Source of the DNA: Pseudomonas fluorescens
GTDB taxonomy: Bacteria; Pseudomonadota; Gammaproteobacteria; Pseudomonadales; Pseudomonadaceae
Assembly (NCBI RefSeq): GCF_000967965.1
Contig: NZ_LACC01000010.1
Location: 62,001-126,000, forward strand
Reading direction: 5' to 3'
Length of the DNA: 64,000 bases
The stretch's first letter is position 1. Every line of letters begins with the position of its first letter. The position numbers and the translations under genes were made by a program. The notes under the pieces are model-generated. The model saw nothing but the letters and a program-made list of their open reading frames with translations. It had not been told where the DNA came from and searched no databases. This document shows positions 1 to 8,128 of the stretch, piece after piece.

Positions 1-43
1 AGAAAGACGCAACTCGTGGTTGTCTGATAGATCTTTAAGCGTG

Positions 44-88
44 AGCCCCTAAGTATGGGAATGCGGAGCCTTCCCATACTTAGGGGCT
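44..88. repeat. perfect 18-bp inverted repeat downstream of the integrase gene
   Basis: Positions 44-61 and 71-88 are exact reverse complements separated by a 9-base loop. The arms start AGCCCCTAAG. No T-run follows on either strand, so it is not a textbook Rho-independent terminator. It lies about 85 bases past the integrase stop, inside the presumed mobile element. It could be a transcription end signal for the integrase, a protein-binding palindrome or a small element terminus. Confidence 0.8.
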
Positions 89-173
89 TGGCCGAAGAAG
101 CGCAGGCATGCGGCTGATTTAGCGACAGTCGCCACTTCAGTCGCCCTGCTGCACTGCACGAATTGTCGCCTGC

Positions 174-1430
174 TCAGCGTATCGGCACGACGTTACGGTC
201 CCTGGTTTGATTGATGGCGGATGCCGACAGGCTGCCGGTGGCTGCCTTCTGGATATGTTCACTCCACCAGGCCATCATCGGACGCCGGCGTTCGATGTAA
301 TCCGCCCGGTTGTAGGCGCTTCGAACTTCGTCTTTATCGACATGCGCCAGCGCGACTTCGATTAGCTCCGGATCCCATCCATGCTCATTCAGAATTGTGC
401 TGGCCATGGAGCGCATGCCGTGGCTGACTAAGCGGTCCTGAAAGCCCATTCGTTTCAATGCCATGTTGGCTGTCTGGCTATTCGCGTGGGTGCGCGGATT
501 TCTATCTGACGGGAACACATATTCCCTGTGGCCGCTATGGGGCTTAAGCGTCTCCAATAACGAGAGTGCATGTTCGGTCAGCGGGATTGTGTGCGGACGA
601 CGCTTTTTCATTCGCTCCGGAGGGATGGTCCAGATGCGTTTTTCGAAGTCGATGTCTGCCCATCGGGTAGTCGCCGCTTCGGCAGGGCGGGTCATAGTGT
701 GTAGCTGCCATTCGATCAGGCAGCGGGTCGTCCGCTTGATGCTGGCGTTCGCGATTTCCATCATGAGCTCCGGAAGCTCATCTGGTGGTAGCGCTGCCAT
801 GTTCTCTTTCTTAGGTTTCTTGAACACCGCTCGAATGCCGCTGAGAGGGTTGGCAAAGATCATTCCGGAATTGACCCCGTAGGTCATGATCTCGTTAAGG
901 CGCTGGCTCACTCGCTTAACTGTCTCGAGGCTGCCTTTGGCCTCAATCGGACGAAGGAGCTTGATGACCATTGGGGCGCTGACTTCGGAGAGAGGCGTTG
1001 ATTTCATGCTCGGAAAAACATGCAGTGTGAGGGAGCGCCAAATGTCTTCGGCATACGCCGGCGTGACGGAATCCTTCTTCAGCTCGAACCAGGCGGAGGC
1101 CACGTTCTCGAAGGTGTGTTCCGTTTCCGCTCGTTTGGCTTCCTGTAGCTCATTGCGCTGAGCTTTTGGGTCGATGCCCTGTGCAAGCAGCTCTCTGGCC
1201 TCAACGGTTTTCTTCCTCGCTTGCGCAAGAGAAACCTCGGGATAAGAGCCGAGTGCCATGTTGATTCGATTTTTGGTGACGGGATGCCGGTAGTTGAAAT
1301 TCCACTGCATCGAGCGATTGACCCTGACTCGCAGTTGGAGCCCGTCGCCATCCGTGAGGACGTAATCCTTGTCTTTCGGTTTGACCGCCTTGAGCTGGCG
1401 GTCGGAGAGGCGGGTGGTTTGAGCGCACAT
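174..1430 (-). CDS. tyrosine-type site-specific integrase (P4 family) of an ssrA-targeting element
   Basis: Catalyses integration and excision of a mobile element by strand exchange through a phosphotyrosine intermediate. The 418-residue protein has an N-terminal arm-binding domain (about 8-93, DUF4102 type), a core-binding region (about 105-200) and a C-terminal catalytic domain. The expected active residues are visible: R248 (MTRP), H337 and R340 (HGMR), H363 and nucleophile Y373. Full length is normal for P4-type integrases and nothing is broken. The start codon is 187 bases from the 3' end of ssrA, a classic attachment site for this family, and the gene reads away from ssrA into the element. 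Three GGGAATACC sequences lie just upstream. The rest of the element is outside the window. Confidence 0.93.
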   Translation of the reverse strand: MCAQTTRLSDRQLKAVKPKDKDYVLTDGDGLQLRVRVNRSMQWNFNYRHPVTKNRINMALGSYPEVSLAQARKKTVEARELLAQGIDPKAQRNELQEAKRAETEHTFENVASAWFELKKDSVTPAYAEDIWRSLTLHVFPSMKSTPLSEVSAPMVIKLLRPIEAKGSLETVKRVSQRLNEIMTYGVNSGMIFANPLSGIRAVFKKPKKENMAALPPDELPELMMEIANASIKRTTRCLIEWQLHTMTRPAEAATTRWADIDFEKRIWTIPPERMKKRRPHTIPLTEHALSLLETLKPHSGHREYVFPSDRNPRTHANSQTANMALKRMGFQDRLVSHGMRSMASTILNEHGWDPELIEVALAHVDKDEVRSAYNRADYIERRRPMMAWWSEHIQKAATGSLSASAINQTRDRNVVPIR

Positions 1431-1451
1431 GAGAAGTACTCCATGACACCT

Positions 1452-1507
1452 TTTGGTATTCCCAAGATTAGCGCCGGGTAGCCGGGAATACCATTGGGAA
1501 TACCAAA
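1452..1507. promoter_or_regulatory. cluster of three GGGAATACC sites upstream of the integrase
   Basis: TTTGGTATTCCCAA at 1452-1465 is the exact reverse complement of 1494-1507, and a third GGGAATACC lies at 1484-1492. The cluster sits 22-77 bases upstream of the integrase start and between it and the ssrA terminator. This is where arm-type integrase/excisionase sites or an autoregulatory operator would be expected. The repeats are seen directly; their role is inferred. Confidence 0.6.
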
Positions 1508-1580
1508 CTGCCTGGAACTCAAAAAGCCTGGAAAGCCTCCCGTGGCCCTGAACCTCCCGTATTTACTGGATTGCAGGCAC

Positions 1581-1606
1581 AAAAAAAGACGTCCGTGGAC
1601 GTCTTT
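1581..1606 (-). terminator. Rho-independent terminator of ssrA
   Basis: On the minus strand a 10-bp perfect stem (AAAGACGTCC, 2-base loop) is followed by a run of seven T. It begins 12 bases past the CCA end of tmRNA. It lies on the element side of the presumed attachment site, so it may have been supplied by the integrated element. Confidence 0.9.
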
Positions 1607-1617
1607 AGTTGATCAAA

Positions 1618-1665
1618 TGGTGGAGCCGGGGGGATTTGAACCCCCGTCCGCCAGTACTCCGCTGT
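1618..1665. other. probable attachment site (att) at the 3' end of ssrA
   Basis: The acceptor/T-arm end of tmRNA is a common target of P4-type integrases, and this gene end lies next to one. The core crossover cannot be delimited here because the partner copy (attR) lies outside the window to the left. Confidence 0.5.
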
Positions 1666-2014
1666 CGGTACTACATGCGTAGCCGTGTCTATTAAGTTAA
1701 CCCTCAGCGACCCGACGGGCAGGGTGCTTTGGGCGAGTTGTGTAAGTTTTAGCCGCTTCGTCCACAACGTACTGCACGGCGATTCTGTTCTATATGACAA
1801 TCACTTTGGGTTTACAGACATCCCCTGGTGATTGCTGGACCCGAAGGTACCAGAAGCTCAGGGCTAAGGCTGCTTACGCAGCGAGAGCGAATTCCTGGCC
1901 GTAGTTATCGTCATTGGCAACTATAAGTAGTTGCAACAGTGGATTTACGAGTTCTGTTACCAACTCGGCATGCACCTAAAGTTTCGCAACCGGCGTCGAA
2001 TCCTAAACGGCCCC
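1618..2014 (-). ncRNA. ssrA: transfer-messenger RNA (tmRNA)
   Basis: Rescues ribosomes stalled on broken mRNA together with SmpB, whose gene is about 10 kb away in this window. The 397-base RNA begins GGGGCCGTTT and ends in a tRNA-like domain with CCA. The tag reading frame at 1918-1874 codes for ANDDNYGQEFALAA followed by TAA, the usual Pseudomonas proteolysis tag. The gene appears intact and has its own terminator, so the neighbouring integration did not disrupt it. A degenerate copy of its last 48 bases lies at 2617-2665. Confidence 0.97.
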
Positions 2015-2080
2015 GAGCCTGATGCTCTGTGAATCAAGTGAGCAGCAGGCCTATACAGTGTACGTCATCGCGCCCCGGAA

Positions 2081-2100
2081 GGCCAACCCGAAGGTTGACC
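2081..2100 (-). terminator. TTCG-loop hairpin after the small secreted protein gene
   Basis: A short GC stem (CAACC/GGTTG) closed by a TTCG tetraloop on the minus strand lies 8 bases after the stop codon of the 2109-2387 gene. There is no clear T-run. The same hairpin recurs at 2688-2707 after the paralogous gene, within a stretch of about 42 bases shared by both loci. Confidence 0.5.
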
Positions 2101-2108
2101 ACCACAGA

Positions 2109-2387
2109 TCATGGGTTTGGCTGGTTGCTCTGTCTGTCAGCGAGTGCCAATGCCTGGGTGGCCTCGGTGACGCATTTTCTGTCGTCTCCGGAGGCTTGTG
2201 AGGCTTCGGCGCTGGATATCAGCCTTTTGATCTCCATTGAGGTGTTTGTGGCGTTCGCCGGCAGCGCATTCACTTTGCCTTTGAGCTCTTGCAGCTTGCT
2301 CGTACAAAGGTTGTTGTCCGCCGCAAATACAGGAGAGGCCAGCATTGCTGCTGAAATGAACAGGCCAGCGAGTGTGGTGCGTTTCAT
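2109..2387 (-). CDS. small secreted two-cysteine protein (copy A)
   Basis: Unrecognised protein of 92 residues. It has a clear signal peptide (MKRTT, hydrophobic stretch, probable cleavage after VFA at about residue 22), so the mature protein of about 70 residues should be periplasmic. The mature part looks helical and polar, with just two cysteines, C28 and C72, which could form one disulfide. The start is supported by CAAGGAGA before the ATG. A paralogue at 2718-2993 has the same length, the same signal peptide layout and cysteines at the same two positions. The gene lies directly upstream of ssrA on the same strand. No function can be assigned. Confidence 0.8.
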   Translation of the reverse strand: MKRTTLAGLFISAAMLASPVFAADNNLCTSKLQELKGKVNALPANATNTSMEIKRLISSAEASQASGDDRKCVTEATQALALADRQSNQPNP

Positions 2388-2579
2388 GGGTATCTCCTTG
2401 AGCTGATGGTCTCAGTGCTGCCGTATGAACGGACGGCCAAGCCGAGCCCGAAAAATCAGCCACGATCTGATGGGGCCTACCTCAAAGACTACGATTCAAC
2501 GCAAGAATTCGGTTTTTTCAGACAATGTGTCGAGCTTTTCCAGGGATGGGGGGACACATTTCCAGAGACCAGATGCAAC

Positions 2580-2602
2580 AAAACCCGCAACTGGCGGGTT
2601 TT
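2580..2602. terminator. hairpin AAAACCCGC/GCGGGTTTT
   Basis: A perfect 9-bp stem with a 5-base loop and T4 on either strand. On the minus strand it begins about 15 bases past the 3' end of the ssrA fragment at 2617-2665, the same spacing as between intact ssrA and its terminator. It may be the ancestral ssrA terminator. Confidence 0.65.
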
Positions 2603-2616
2603 GGTTTGCTTCGTAG

Positions 2617-2665
2617 CGGGCGCAGCCGGGCTTTGAACTCCCGGCCGCCAGTACTCCGTTGTCGA
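2617..2665 (-). pseudogene. degenerate 3' fragment of a second ssrA
   Basis: This stretch aligns with the last 48 bases of tmRNA (1618-1664): 14 bases at 2645-2658 are identical to 1648-1661 and flanking bases match with scattered changes. The T-arm/acceptor strand is recognisable, but the tag frame and the 5' half are absent and no CCA remains. From 2666 the sequence jumps to the equivalent of 2059, upstream of the intact ssrA. So about 394 bases of an ssrA copy are missing. Confidence 0.7.
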
Positions 2666-2687
2666 TGTACGCCAACGTGGCCCGCAA

Positions 2688-2707
2688 GGTCAACCCGAAG
2701 GTTGGCC
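2688..2707 (-). terminator. TTCG-loop hairpin after the second small secreted protein gene
   Basis: Same CAACC/GGTTG stem and loop as 2081-2100, again just past the stop codon of a small secreted protein gene. The surrounding bases 2666-2707 match 2059-2100 with few differences. Confidence 0.5.
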
Positions 2708-2717
2708 TTGAACTGAG

Positions 2718-2993
2718 TTACTTCCCGCCTTTGTGCGCGTTCGTGACGTCCATAATGGTTTGGTTGGTCTCGGCGATGCAATCATTAGTACCTGCCTTGG
2801 TGCCTTTTGCCTGGTCGGCTTTGGCTTTCTTGACGGAGGCCTCCACCTGGTCAAGCATTTCCCCGGGGATCTGTGCCTTGCCGTTTTCGATGGTTTGCAG
2901 GTTGACCGCGCATTGGTCTTTTTCGGCCGCAAACGAAGTGGAAGCCATCATGGAAGCAGCAACGAACAAACCTAAAAGCACAGAACGATTCAT
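2718..2993 (-). CDS. small secreted two-cysteine protein (copy B)
   Basis: Unrecognised protein of 91 residues, paralogue of the product of 2109-2387. It has a signal peptide (MNRSVLLGLFVAASMM, cleavage near residue 22) and cysteines at C28 and C72, identical positions to copy A. The sequence between is diverged, lysine-rich and probably helical. CAAGGAGA precedes the ATG as in copy A. The likely location is the periplasm. The two copies probably arose with the ssrA fragment that separates them. Function unknown. Confidence 0.8.
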   Translation of the reverse strand: MNRSVLLGLFVAASMMASTSFAAEKDQCAVNLQTIENGKAQIPGEMLDQVEASVKKAKADQAKGTKAGTNDCIAETNQTIMDVTNAHKGGK

Positions 2994-3195
2994 GTGTTTC
3001 TCCTTGAACTGAAGGGCCAGACATTGCTGGCCATCAAATCGGTCTACCGAGTTTTTGGAAGGTCCCGCATTAGCGGGACTTCATCAGTGGACTGCGGCGG
3101 CACTTCAGGGTTCTTTTTTCTGCTGTAGAGCTGTCGATTCCGACAAGAAGCGTTAACGAAGGGCACCTTTATGCACCTTCCTTTAGATCCTGCTA

Positions 3196-6006
3196 TCAGG
3201 GCACCCTAGCCTGGGTAACGCGGTCCACCAGATAGACTAGTCCGTGGTAGTCAATGCCGCCATGTTGCGTCAGACCGATCTCACAGGTGCGGCTGGTGGA
3301 GATCCCCTCGCTGCACTGCTGCACCGCGTCCTTGAGCGTGCGCAACGAATGGGCGTTCAGCTCCGGGGTGGTGAAGCCTTTGTCGCCGGCGAAGCCACAG
3401 CAGTGAATACCTTCGGGAATGATCACGTTTTTGCTGCACTTGCGCGCCAGGTCGATCAGCGCCTGGCTTTCCCCGAGGTGCTGGGTGCTGCAGGTTACGT
3501 GCACGGCGATGAGGGCCTCCTGAGGCGTGAAATCCAGGCGATCCATCAGGTGAGTGCGGATGAAGCGTACCGGGTCATACAAGTCCAGACGGACTTCGCC
3601 GAGGTCTTGAACCAGGCGCAAGGTGCAGGGGCTGGTGTCGCAGTAGATCGGGTCGAGCCCGCCACGGCTGGCGTGGAGCAGGGCGCCGATCAGTTCCTGT
3701 CGTTTGTGTTCGGCTTGTTCGGCGTAGCCTTTGGAGGCGAATGGCTGACCGCAGCACAGGTTGTCGAGGTTGTCCGGGAAAACCACCTGATAGCCGGCCT
3801 TTTCCAGCAGGCCTCGGGTCTTGTCGTGCAGCGACATTTGCTCCGTATCGCCCGCTGCCGGGCCCATGGCGCGGGACACACAGGCCGCCAGATAGACCAC
3901 GCGCGGGCGCGCATCCGTCACCGTCGGGCTGAAGCGAATGGCTTTTTCCGGTTGCGGCATCGCGTTGGTCCATTGCGGGACCTGACCCTTGGACAGGCGC
4001 GTCAACGTTGCCGACAACTTCGCCAATCTCGGCGCCCCCAGCAATATACGCGCACCATTGGCCACGTGCAGGGTGAAGCGTGCACCTTGCAGGGCCGTGG
4101 CGAAATGTCCTTCAAGCCAGTTGGCGGTTTTCGTATGCGTCGCCTTCCGGCTACGCAGCTTTTTCACCAGTTCGCCGGTATTGATGCCTACAGGGCAACG
4201 CTGTGCGCAGAGGCCGGTCGCGGCGCAGGTATCGATGCCTTGATAGTCGTAGGCGGCTTCGAGTTCGGACGTATCGATGCCCGCGCGTTTCTTCGCCTGA
4301 ATGTCGCGCCAGATCACGATGCGTTGGCGCGGGCTCAGGGTCAGGCCTTTTGACGGACAGACCGGTTCGCAGAAGCCGCATTCGATGCACTTGTCCACAA
4401 TCTCGTCAGCGGCGGGCAAAGGCTTGAGGTGCTTGAGGTGGATCTGTGGATCTTCGCTGAGCACGACGTCCGGGTTGAGAATCCCGTTGGGGTCGAGCAG
4501 TCGTTTGAGTTGCCACATCAACTGGTAGGCATCGCTGCCCCATTCCAGTTCAACGAACGGTGCCATGTTGCGCCCGGTGCCGTGTTCGGCTTTCAGCGAG
4601 CCACCAAATTCCACTGCCACCAGTTGCGCCACGTCGTCCATGAACGCCTGATAGCGTGCGACTTCTTCCGGGCTGTTGAAGCCTTGGGTGAAGACGAAGT
4701 GCAGATTGCCTTCCAGGGCGTGTCCGAAAAGGATCGCTTCGTCGTAGTGATGTTTGTCGAACAGTTCGATCAGGCGGTTGACGCCGATGGCCAGTTGTTC
4801 GACCGGGAAGGTGACGTCTTCGATGATCACCGTGGTGCCGGTCTTGCGCACCGCGCCGACGGCCGGGAAGGTGTCCTTGCGGATGGCCCAGAGACGGGCG
4901 TTTTCCTGCGGGTCTTCGGTGAAGTCGACCTGCTTTTCCACCGGGAACGCCTTCAGCGACGCCATGATCTGCGCCAGTTGTTCGTGCAGCAAGGTGGACG
5001 ACGCGGCGCGGGATTCGATCAGCAAGGCGCAGGCATTGTTCGACAGATGCTGTACGAAAGCGGGCATGCCGGGTTTGTCCTGCACCGAGCGCAGGCTGCG
5101 GCGGTCCAGCAGTTCCACGGCCGACACCGGTTGGCTTTTCAACACAGTGACCGCGTTGCAGCAGGTTTCGACATCCGGGAACACAATCAGGGCAGAGGCC
5201 TTGTTCGGGTGGTCGATCACTGTGTCGTAGGTCACGGCACTGATGAACCCGAGCGTGCCCTCGGAACCCACCAGTAAGTGGCTCAAGATATCCACAGGCT
5301 CGTCGAAATCCACCAGGGCATTGAGCGACAGGCCGGTGGTATTTTTCAGACGGTATTTGTGGCGAATTTTCGCAGCCAGTTCGGCGTTTGCCCGGGTCTC
5401 GCGGCCCAGGGTCGCCAAACGTTCCAGCAGGGCGGCGTGGCTTTGGCGAAACGCCGCGACGCTGGCGGCATCTTCAGTATCGAGACGACTGCCATCGGCA
5501 AGCACCAGGCGAATGCCGGCCAGGGTGTGATAGGTGTTTTGCGCCGTGCCGCAGCACATGCCGCTGGCATTGTTGGCGACGATCCCGCCGATCTTGCAGG
5601 CGTTGATCGAGGCCGGGTCCGGGCCGATCTTGCGTCCGAACGGTGCCAGCCAGGCATTGGCCTGAGCGCCGATCACCCCGGGTTGCAGGCGGATTTGCGT
5701 GCCTTGGCCGCGAATTTCGCGAGCGTTCCAGTTATCCCCCAGCACGATCAGTACCGAGTCGCTGATGGCTTGGCCGGACAGGCTGGTGCCGGCGGCGCGG
5801 AAAGTCACCGGCACCTGATCGCGTTGCGCCAGTTGCAGCAGTGCCACCACTTCGTCTTCGGATTCGACGCGGATCACCAGTTGCGGAATCAAGCGATAGA
5901 AACTGGCGTCGGTGCCGAAGGCCAGGGTCGACAGCGGGTCGTCGAAACGTCGCTCTTGAGGAATCAGTTGCTGTGCATCACGCAGGAAAGCGGCCGGTAG
6001 ACTCAT
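3196..6006 (-). CDS. dld: FAD-linked D-lactate dehydrogenase fused to Fe-S and CCG domains
   Basis: Probably oxidises D-lactate to pyruvate and passes electrons to the respiratory chain. The 936-residue protein has an N-terminal FAD-binding domain (about 35-250, GTSLSGQAISDS), an FAD oxidase C-terminal domain (to about 500), two 4Fe-4S motifs (CIECGFCEPVCP near 537 and CAATGLCAQRCP near 590), and two cysteine-rich CCG modules (near 751 and 867). The ATG at 6006 is chosen because it overlaps the lutC stop as ATGA and starts the conserved protein; an upstream in-frame extension is non-homologous. Last gene of the lactate operon. Substrate is inferred from context; glycolate or 2-hydroxyglutarate oxidases share the fold. 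Confidence 0.87.
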   Translation of the reverse strand: MSLPAAFLRDAQQLIPQERRFDDPLSTLAFGTDASFYRLIPQLVIRVESEDEVVALLQLAQRDQVPVTFRAAGTSLSGQAISDSVLIVLGDNWNAREIRGQGTQIRLQPGVIGAQANAWLAPFGRKIGPDPASINACKIGGIVANNASGMCCGTAQNTYHTLAGIRLVLADGSRLDTEDAASVAAFRQSHAALLERLATLGRETRANAELAAKIRHKYRLKNTTGLSLNALVDFDEPVDILSHLLVGSEGTLGFISAVTYDTVIDHPNKASALIVFPDVETCCNAVTVLKSQPVSAVELLDRRSLRSVQDKPGMPAFVQHLSNNACALLIESRAASSTLLHEQLAQIMASLKAFPVEKQVDFTEDPQENARLWAIRKDTFPAVGAVRKTGTTVIIEDVTFPVEQLAIGVNRLIELFDKHHYDEAILFGHALEGNLHFVFTQGFNSPEEVARYQAFMDDVAQLVAVEFGGSLKAEHGTGRNMAPFVELEWGSDAYQLMWQLKRLLDPNGILNPDVVLSEDPQIHLKHLKPLPAADEIVDKCIECGFCEPVCPSKGLTLSPRQRIVIWRDIQAKKRAGIDTSELEAAYDYQGIDTCAATGLCAQRCPVGINTGELVKKLRSRKATHTKTANWLEGHFATALQGARFTLHVANGARILLGAPRLAKLSATLTRLSKGQVPQWTNAMPQPEKAIRFSPTVTDARPRVVYLAACVSRAMGPAAGDTEQMSLHDKTRGLLEKAGYQVVFPDNLDNLCCGQPFASKGYAEQAEHKRQELIGALLHASRGGLDPIYCDTSPCTLRLVQDLGEVRLDLYDPVRFIRTHLMDRLDFTPQEALIAVHVTCSTQHLGESQALIDLARKCSKNVIIPEGIHCCGFAGDKGFTTPELNAHSLRTLKDAVQQCSEGISTSRTCEIGLTQHGGIDYHGLVYLVDRVTQARVP

Positions 6007-6677
6007 TGGTCCTCCAGGATCAATACCACCAGGTCTTTCGGGCCGTGGGCGCCGTACGCCAGCACTTGCTCGATGTCGGCGGTCTTCGACGGGCCGGACA
6101 CTAGCAACGCGTTGGTCGGCATGCCCTGGGCCCATTCGAATTCCTGTTGTACCTGATAGAAGTTGTCGCGGATCTCGCTGGCCTTGAGCAGGGCGAAATG
6201 CACCGGTGGCACCAGGCTCATCAGACGTGGTTCTTCCCGGGTCGGCCAGAGAATCAGGCTACCCGTGGCAGCGATGGCGCCGAGGGTTCCAGTGATGCTC
6301 GCCGGGGTGTCGTTGAACAGCTCAGCCTTCCATTCTTCAGCCGGACGGTCGTAGGCCTTGAGCATTGGCAGGCCGGGATTATTCGCCCAGTGCTGCGTGA
6401 TCCTTTGGCCGTGGGGCGTTGTCGGTGCGATCAGCAGACTCGGCAACTGGCGGTCCCGCAGCAATTGCGCGAGTAGCGTCGGCCACTGTTCACCGGACGT
6501 CAGATGAATTTCCGTGTGCACCGCTTCCATCAATTTGCGCAGTTGCGCAATGCGCTGCTCCGGCGCGTAGGTGTAAGGCTGGGTCACCAGATCGACATCG
6601 AAGTCGTCAGCCACCGGCGTGGTGCCTGTCAGGCTTTTACGCAGCTTGCCGAGGATATTTTGCTTGGCGCTCATCAA
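6003..6677 (-). CDS. lutC: lactate utilisation protein LutC/LldG family
   Basis: Third subunit of the LutABC (YkgEFG) Fe-S complex that oxidises L-lactate to pyruvate. The 224-residue protein matches the LUD domain family, with the glycine-rich TGTLGAIAATGSLILWPT segment and a VVPPVHFAL-like stretch near residue 165. It lacks Fe-S cysteines, as usual for this subunit. ATGA overlaps with lutB upstream and dld downstream show tight translational coupling. A role as a scaffold or nucleotide-binding subunit is only inferred for the family. Confidence 0.88.
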   Translation of the reverse strand: MMSAKQNILGKLRKSLTGTTPVADDFDVDLVTQPYTYAPEQRIAQLRKLMEAVHTEIHLTSGEQWPTLLAQLLRDRQLPSLLIAPTTPHGQRITQHWANNPGLPMLKAYDRPAEEWKAELFNDTPASITGTLGAIAATGSLILWPTREEPRLMSLVPPVHFALLKASEIRDNFYQVQQEFEWAQGMPTNALLVSGPSKTADIEQVLAYGAHGPKDLVVLILEDQ

Positions 6678-8128
6678 CGGTCTCCCTGTTTGGCCAAATG
6701 TTCGCGGGCCATGTCATGCAGCGAGCGGGCAGCGGGTTTCGGTGCGCTGTGGTTTTGCGTCCACGGGCCGACGTTGCTCGGCGTGAGGGCGCGCAAACGG
6801 GTGGCGAAGAAACCGAACAGGCGATACAGCGTCGGCGAGCTGTTGAGCTTCGCCCAGGCGTTCCAGATGAACCGCTCCTTGCGCGAGTACTTGCTGCCTT
6901 GGCCGCGCATCACTTGATGGGGGCTGTCCGGGGCTTTGACGTTTTCCTCCCGAAGGCGCCGTAACAGAGCAGGGATCGGGATTTTCACCGGGCAGACTTC
7001 ACCGCAGGCGCCGCACAGCGACGAGGCGCTCGGGTGATCCGGGACTTTCGCCAGGCCGACCATGTGCGGGGTGATGATTTTTCCGATAGGCCCGGGGTAA
7101 ACCTCCCCATAGGCGTGACCACCGATTCGGGTGTAGACCGGGCAATGATTCATACAGGCGCCGCAGCGAATGCAGTTCAGGGTCTGGCGCAGTTCGCTGT
7201 CGGCAAAGGCCTGGCTGCGGCCGTTGTCGAGCAGTACGAGGTGTACTTCCTGCGGGCCGTCGAGTTCATGTTCCTTGCGCGGGCCGGAGATCATGTTGAC
7301 GTAGGTGGTGATTGGAATTCCGAGGGCCGAGCGGGTCAGCAATGACAGCAACGGCACCACGTCGCGCAGGTTCTCGACGACTTTCTCAATGCCGGTGACG
7401 GCAATGTGCACCGGCGGCACCGTGGTGGTCATGCGGCCGTTGCCTTCGTTTTCCACCAGCAGCAGGGTGCCGGTTTCGGCCACGGCGAAGTTGACACCGG
7501 AGACGCCGATGTCCGCTTCGAAGAATTTCTGCCGCAGGACTCTGCGGCCGATCTGAATAAGTTGGTCAACGTCCTTGGTGTATTCCACGCCAAGTTTGTC
7601 GTGGAACAAGGACGCGACCTGACCGGCGTTCTTGTGGATCGCCGGCATGATTATGTGTGAAGGCTTCTCGTGGTCGAGCTGGACGATGTACTCGCCCATG
7701 TCCGATTCCAGGCATTCAATGCCCTGTTCAGCGAGGAAATGGTTCATCTCCATCTCTTCGCTGACCATCGATTTGCCCTTGATCACTTGCCGCCCCTCGT
7801 GAGCGCGGATGATCGAGAGGACGATGCCATTGGCCTCGTCCACCGTTTCCGCCCAGTGCACTGTCACACCGTTGCGGGTCAGGTTCTGTTCCAGTTGCTC
7901 GAGCAGGTCGGGCAGCTTGGAGAGCGCGCGGGCACGGATTGTATTGCCCAGTGCGCGCAAATGTTCTCTTTCATGGGCATCGCTGAACGCCGCTGCCCGT
8001 TTGCTCATCAGTGAATCCATCGCCTTGCGAAAGTTGCCTCGCAATTGCGCGTCACCCAGCGCCTTGTGAGCGCGGGTGCGGAAATCTTCTTCTACGGCGA
8101 CCGTAGGAATAATCGTCGAGGTGCTCAT
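6674..8128 (-). CDS. lutB: lactate oxidase Fe-S subunit LutB/LldF
   Basis: Iron-sulfur subunit of the L-lactate oxidising LutABC complex. The 484-residue protein has an N-terminal LUD domain and two 4Fe-4S motifs, CIRCGACMNHCP near residue 317 and LCGACGEVCP near 367, followed by a short C-terminal tail. The ATG at 8128 overlaps the lutA stop as ATGA; a longer in-frame reading to 8227 would run deep into lutA and is not used. This complex takes the place held in P. aeruginosa, from memory, by the FMN enzyme LldD. Confidence 0.93.
   Translation of the reverse strand: MSTSTIIPTVAVEEDFRTRAHKALGDAQLRGNFRKAMDSLMSKRAAAFSDAHEREHLRALGNTIRARALSKLPDLLEQLEQNLTRNGVTVHWAETVDEANGIVLSIIRAHEGRQVIKGKSMVSEEMEMNHFLAEQGIECLESDMGEYIVQLDHEKPSHIIMPAIHKNAGQVASLFHDKLGVEYTKDVDQLIQIGRRVLRQKFFEADIGVSGVNFAVAETGTLLLVENEGNGRMTTTVPPVHIAVTGIEKVVENLRDVVPLLSLLTRSALGIPITTYVNMISGPRKEHELDGPQEVHLVLLDNGRSQAFADSELRQTLNCIRCGACMNHCPVYTRIGGHAYGEVYPGPIGKIITPHMVGLAKVPDHPSASSLCGACGEVCPVKIPIPALLRRLREENVKAPDSPHQVMRGQGSKYSRKERFIWNAWAKLNSSPTLYRLFGFFATRLRALTPSNVGPWTQNHSAPKPAARSLHDMAREHLAKQGDR

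Noticed and set aside
2617..2665. tRNA-like sequence with a T-arm
   Set aside because: Not a working tRNA: it is the 3' fragment of a second ssrA, with no anticodon, D-arm or CCA.
3244..4353. 369-codon plus-strand frame opposite dld
   Set aside because: Composition is that of an antisense shadow and dld is a recognised protein.
6007..6135. 43-codon extension at the 5' end of dld
   Set aside because: It lies inside lutC in another frame, is Arg/Gly/Pro-rich and unrelated to the family; the ATGA overlap at 6003-6006 marks the start.
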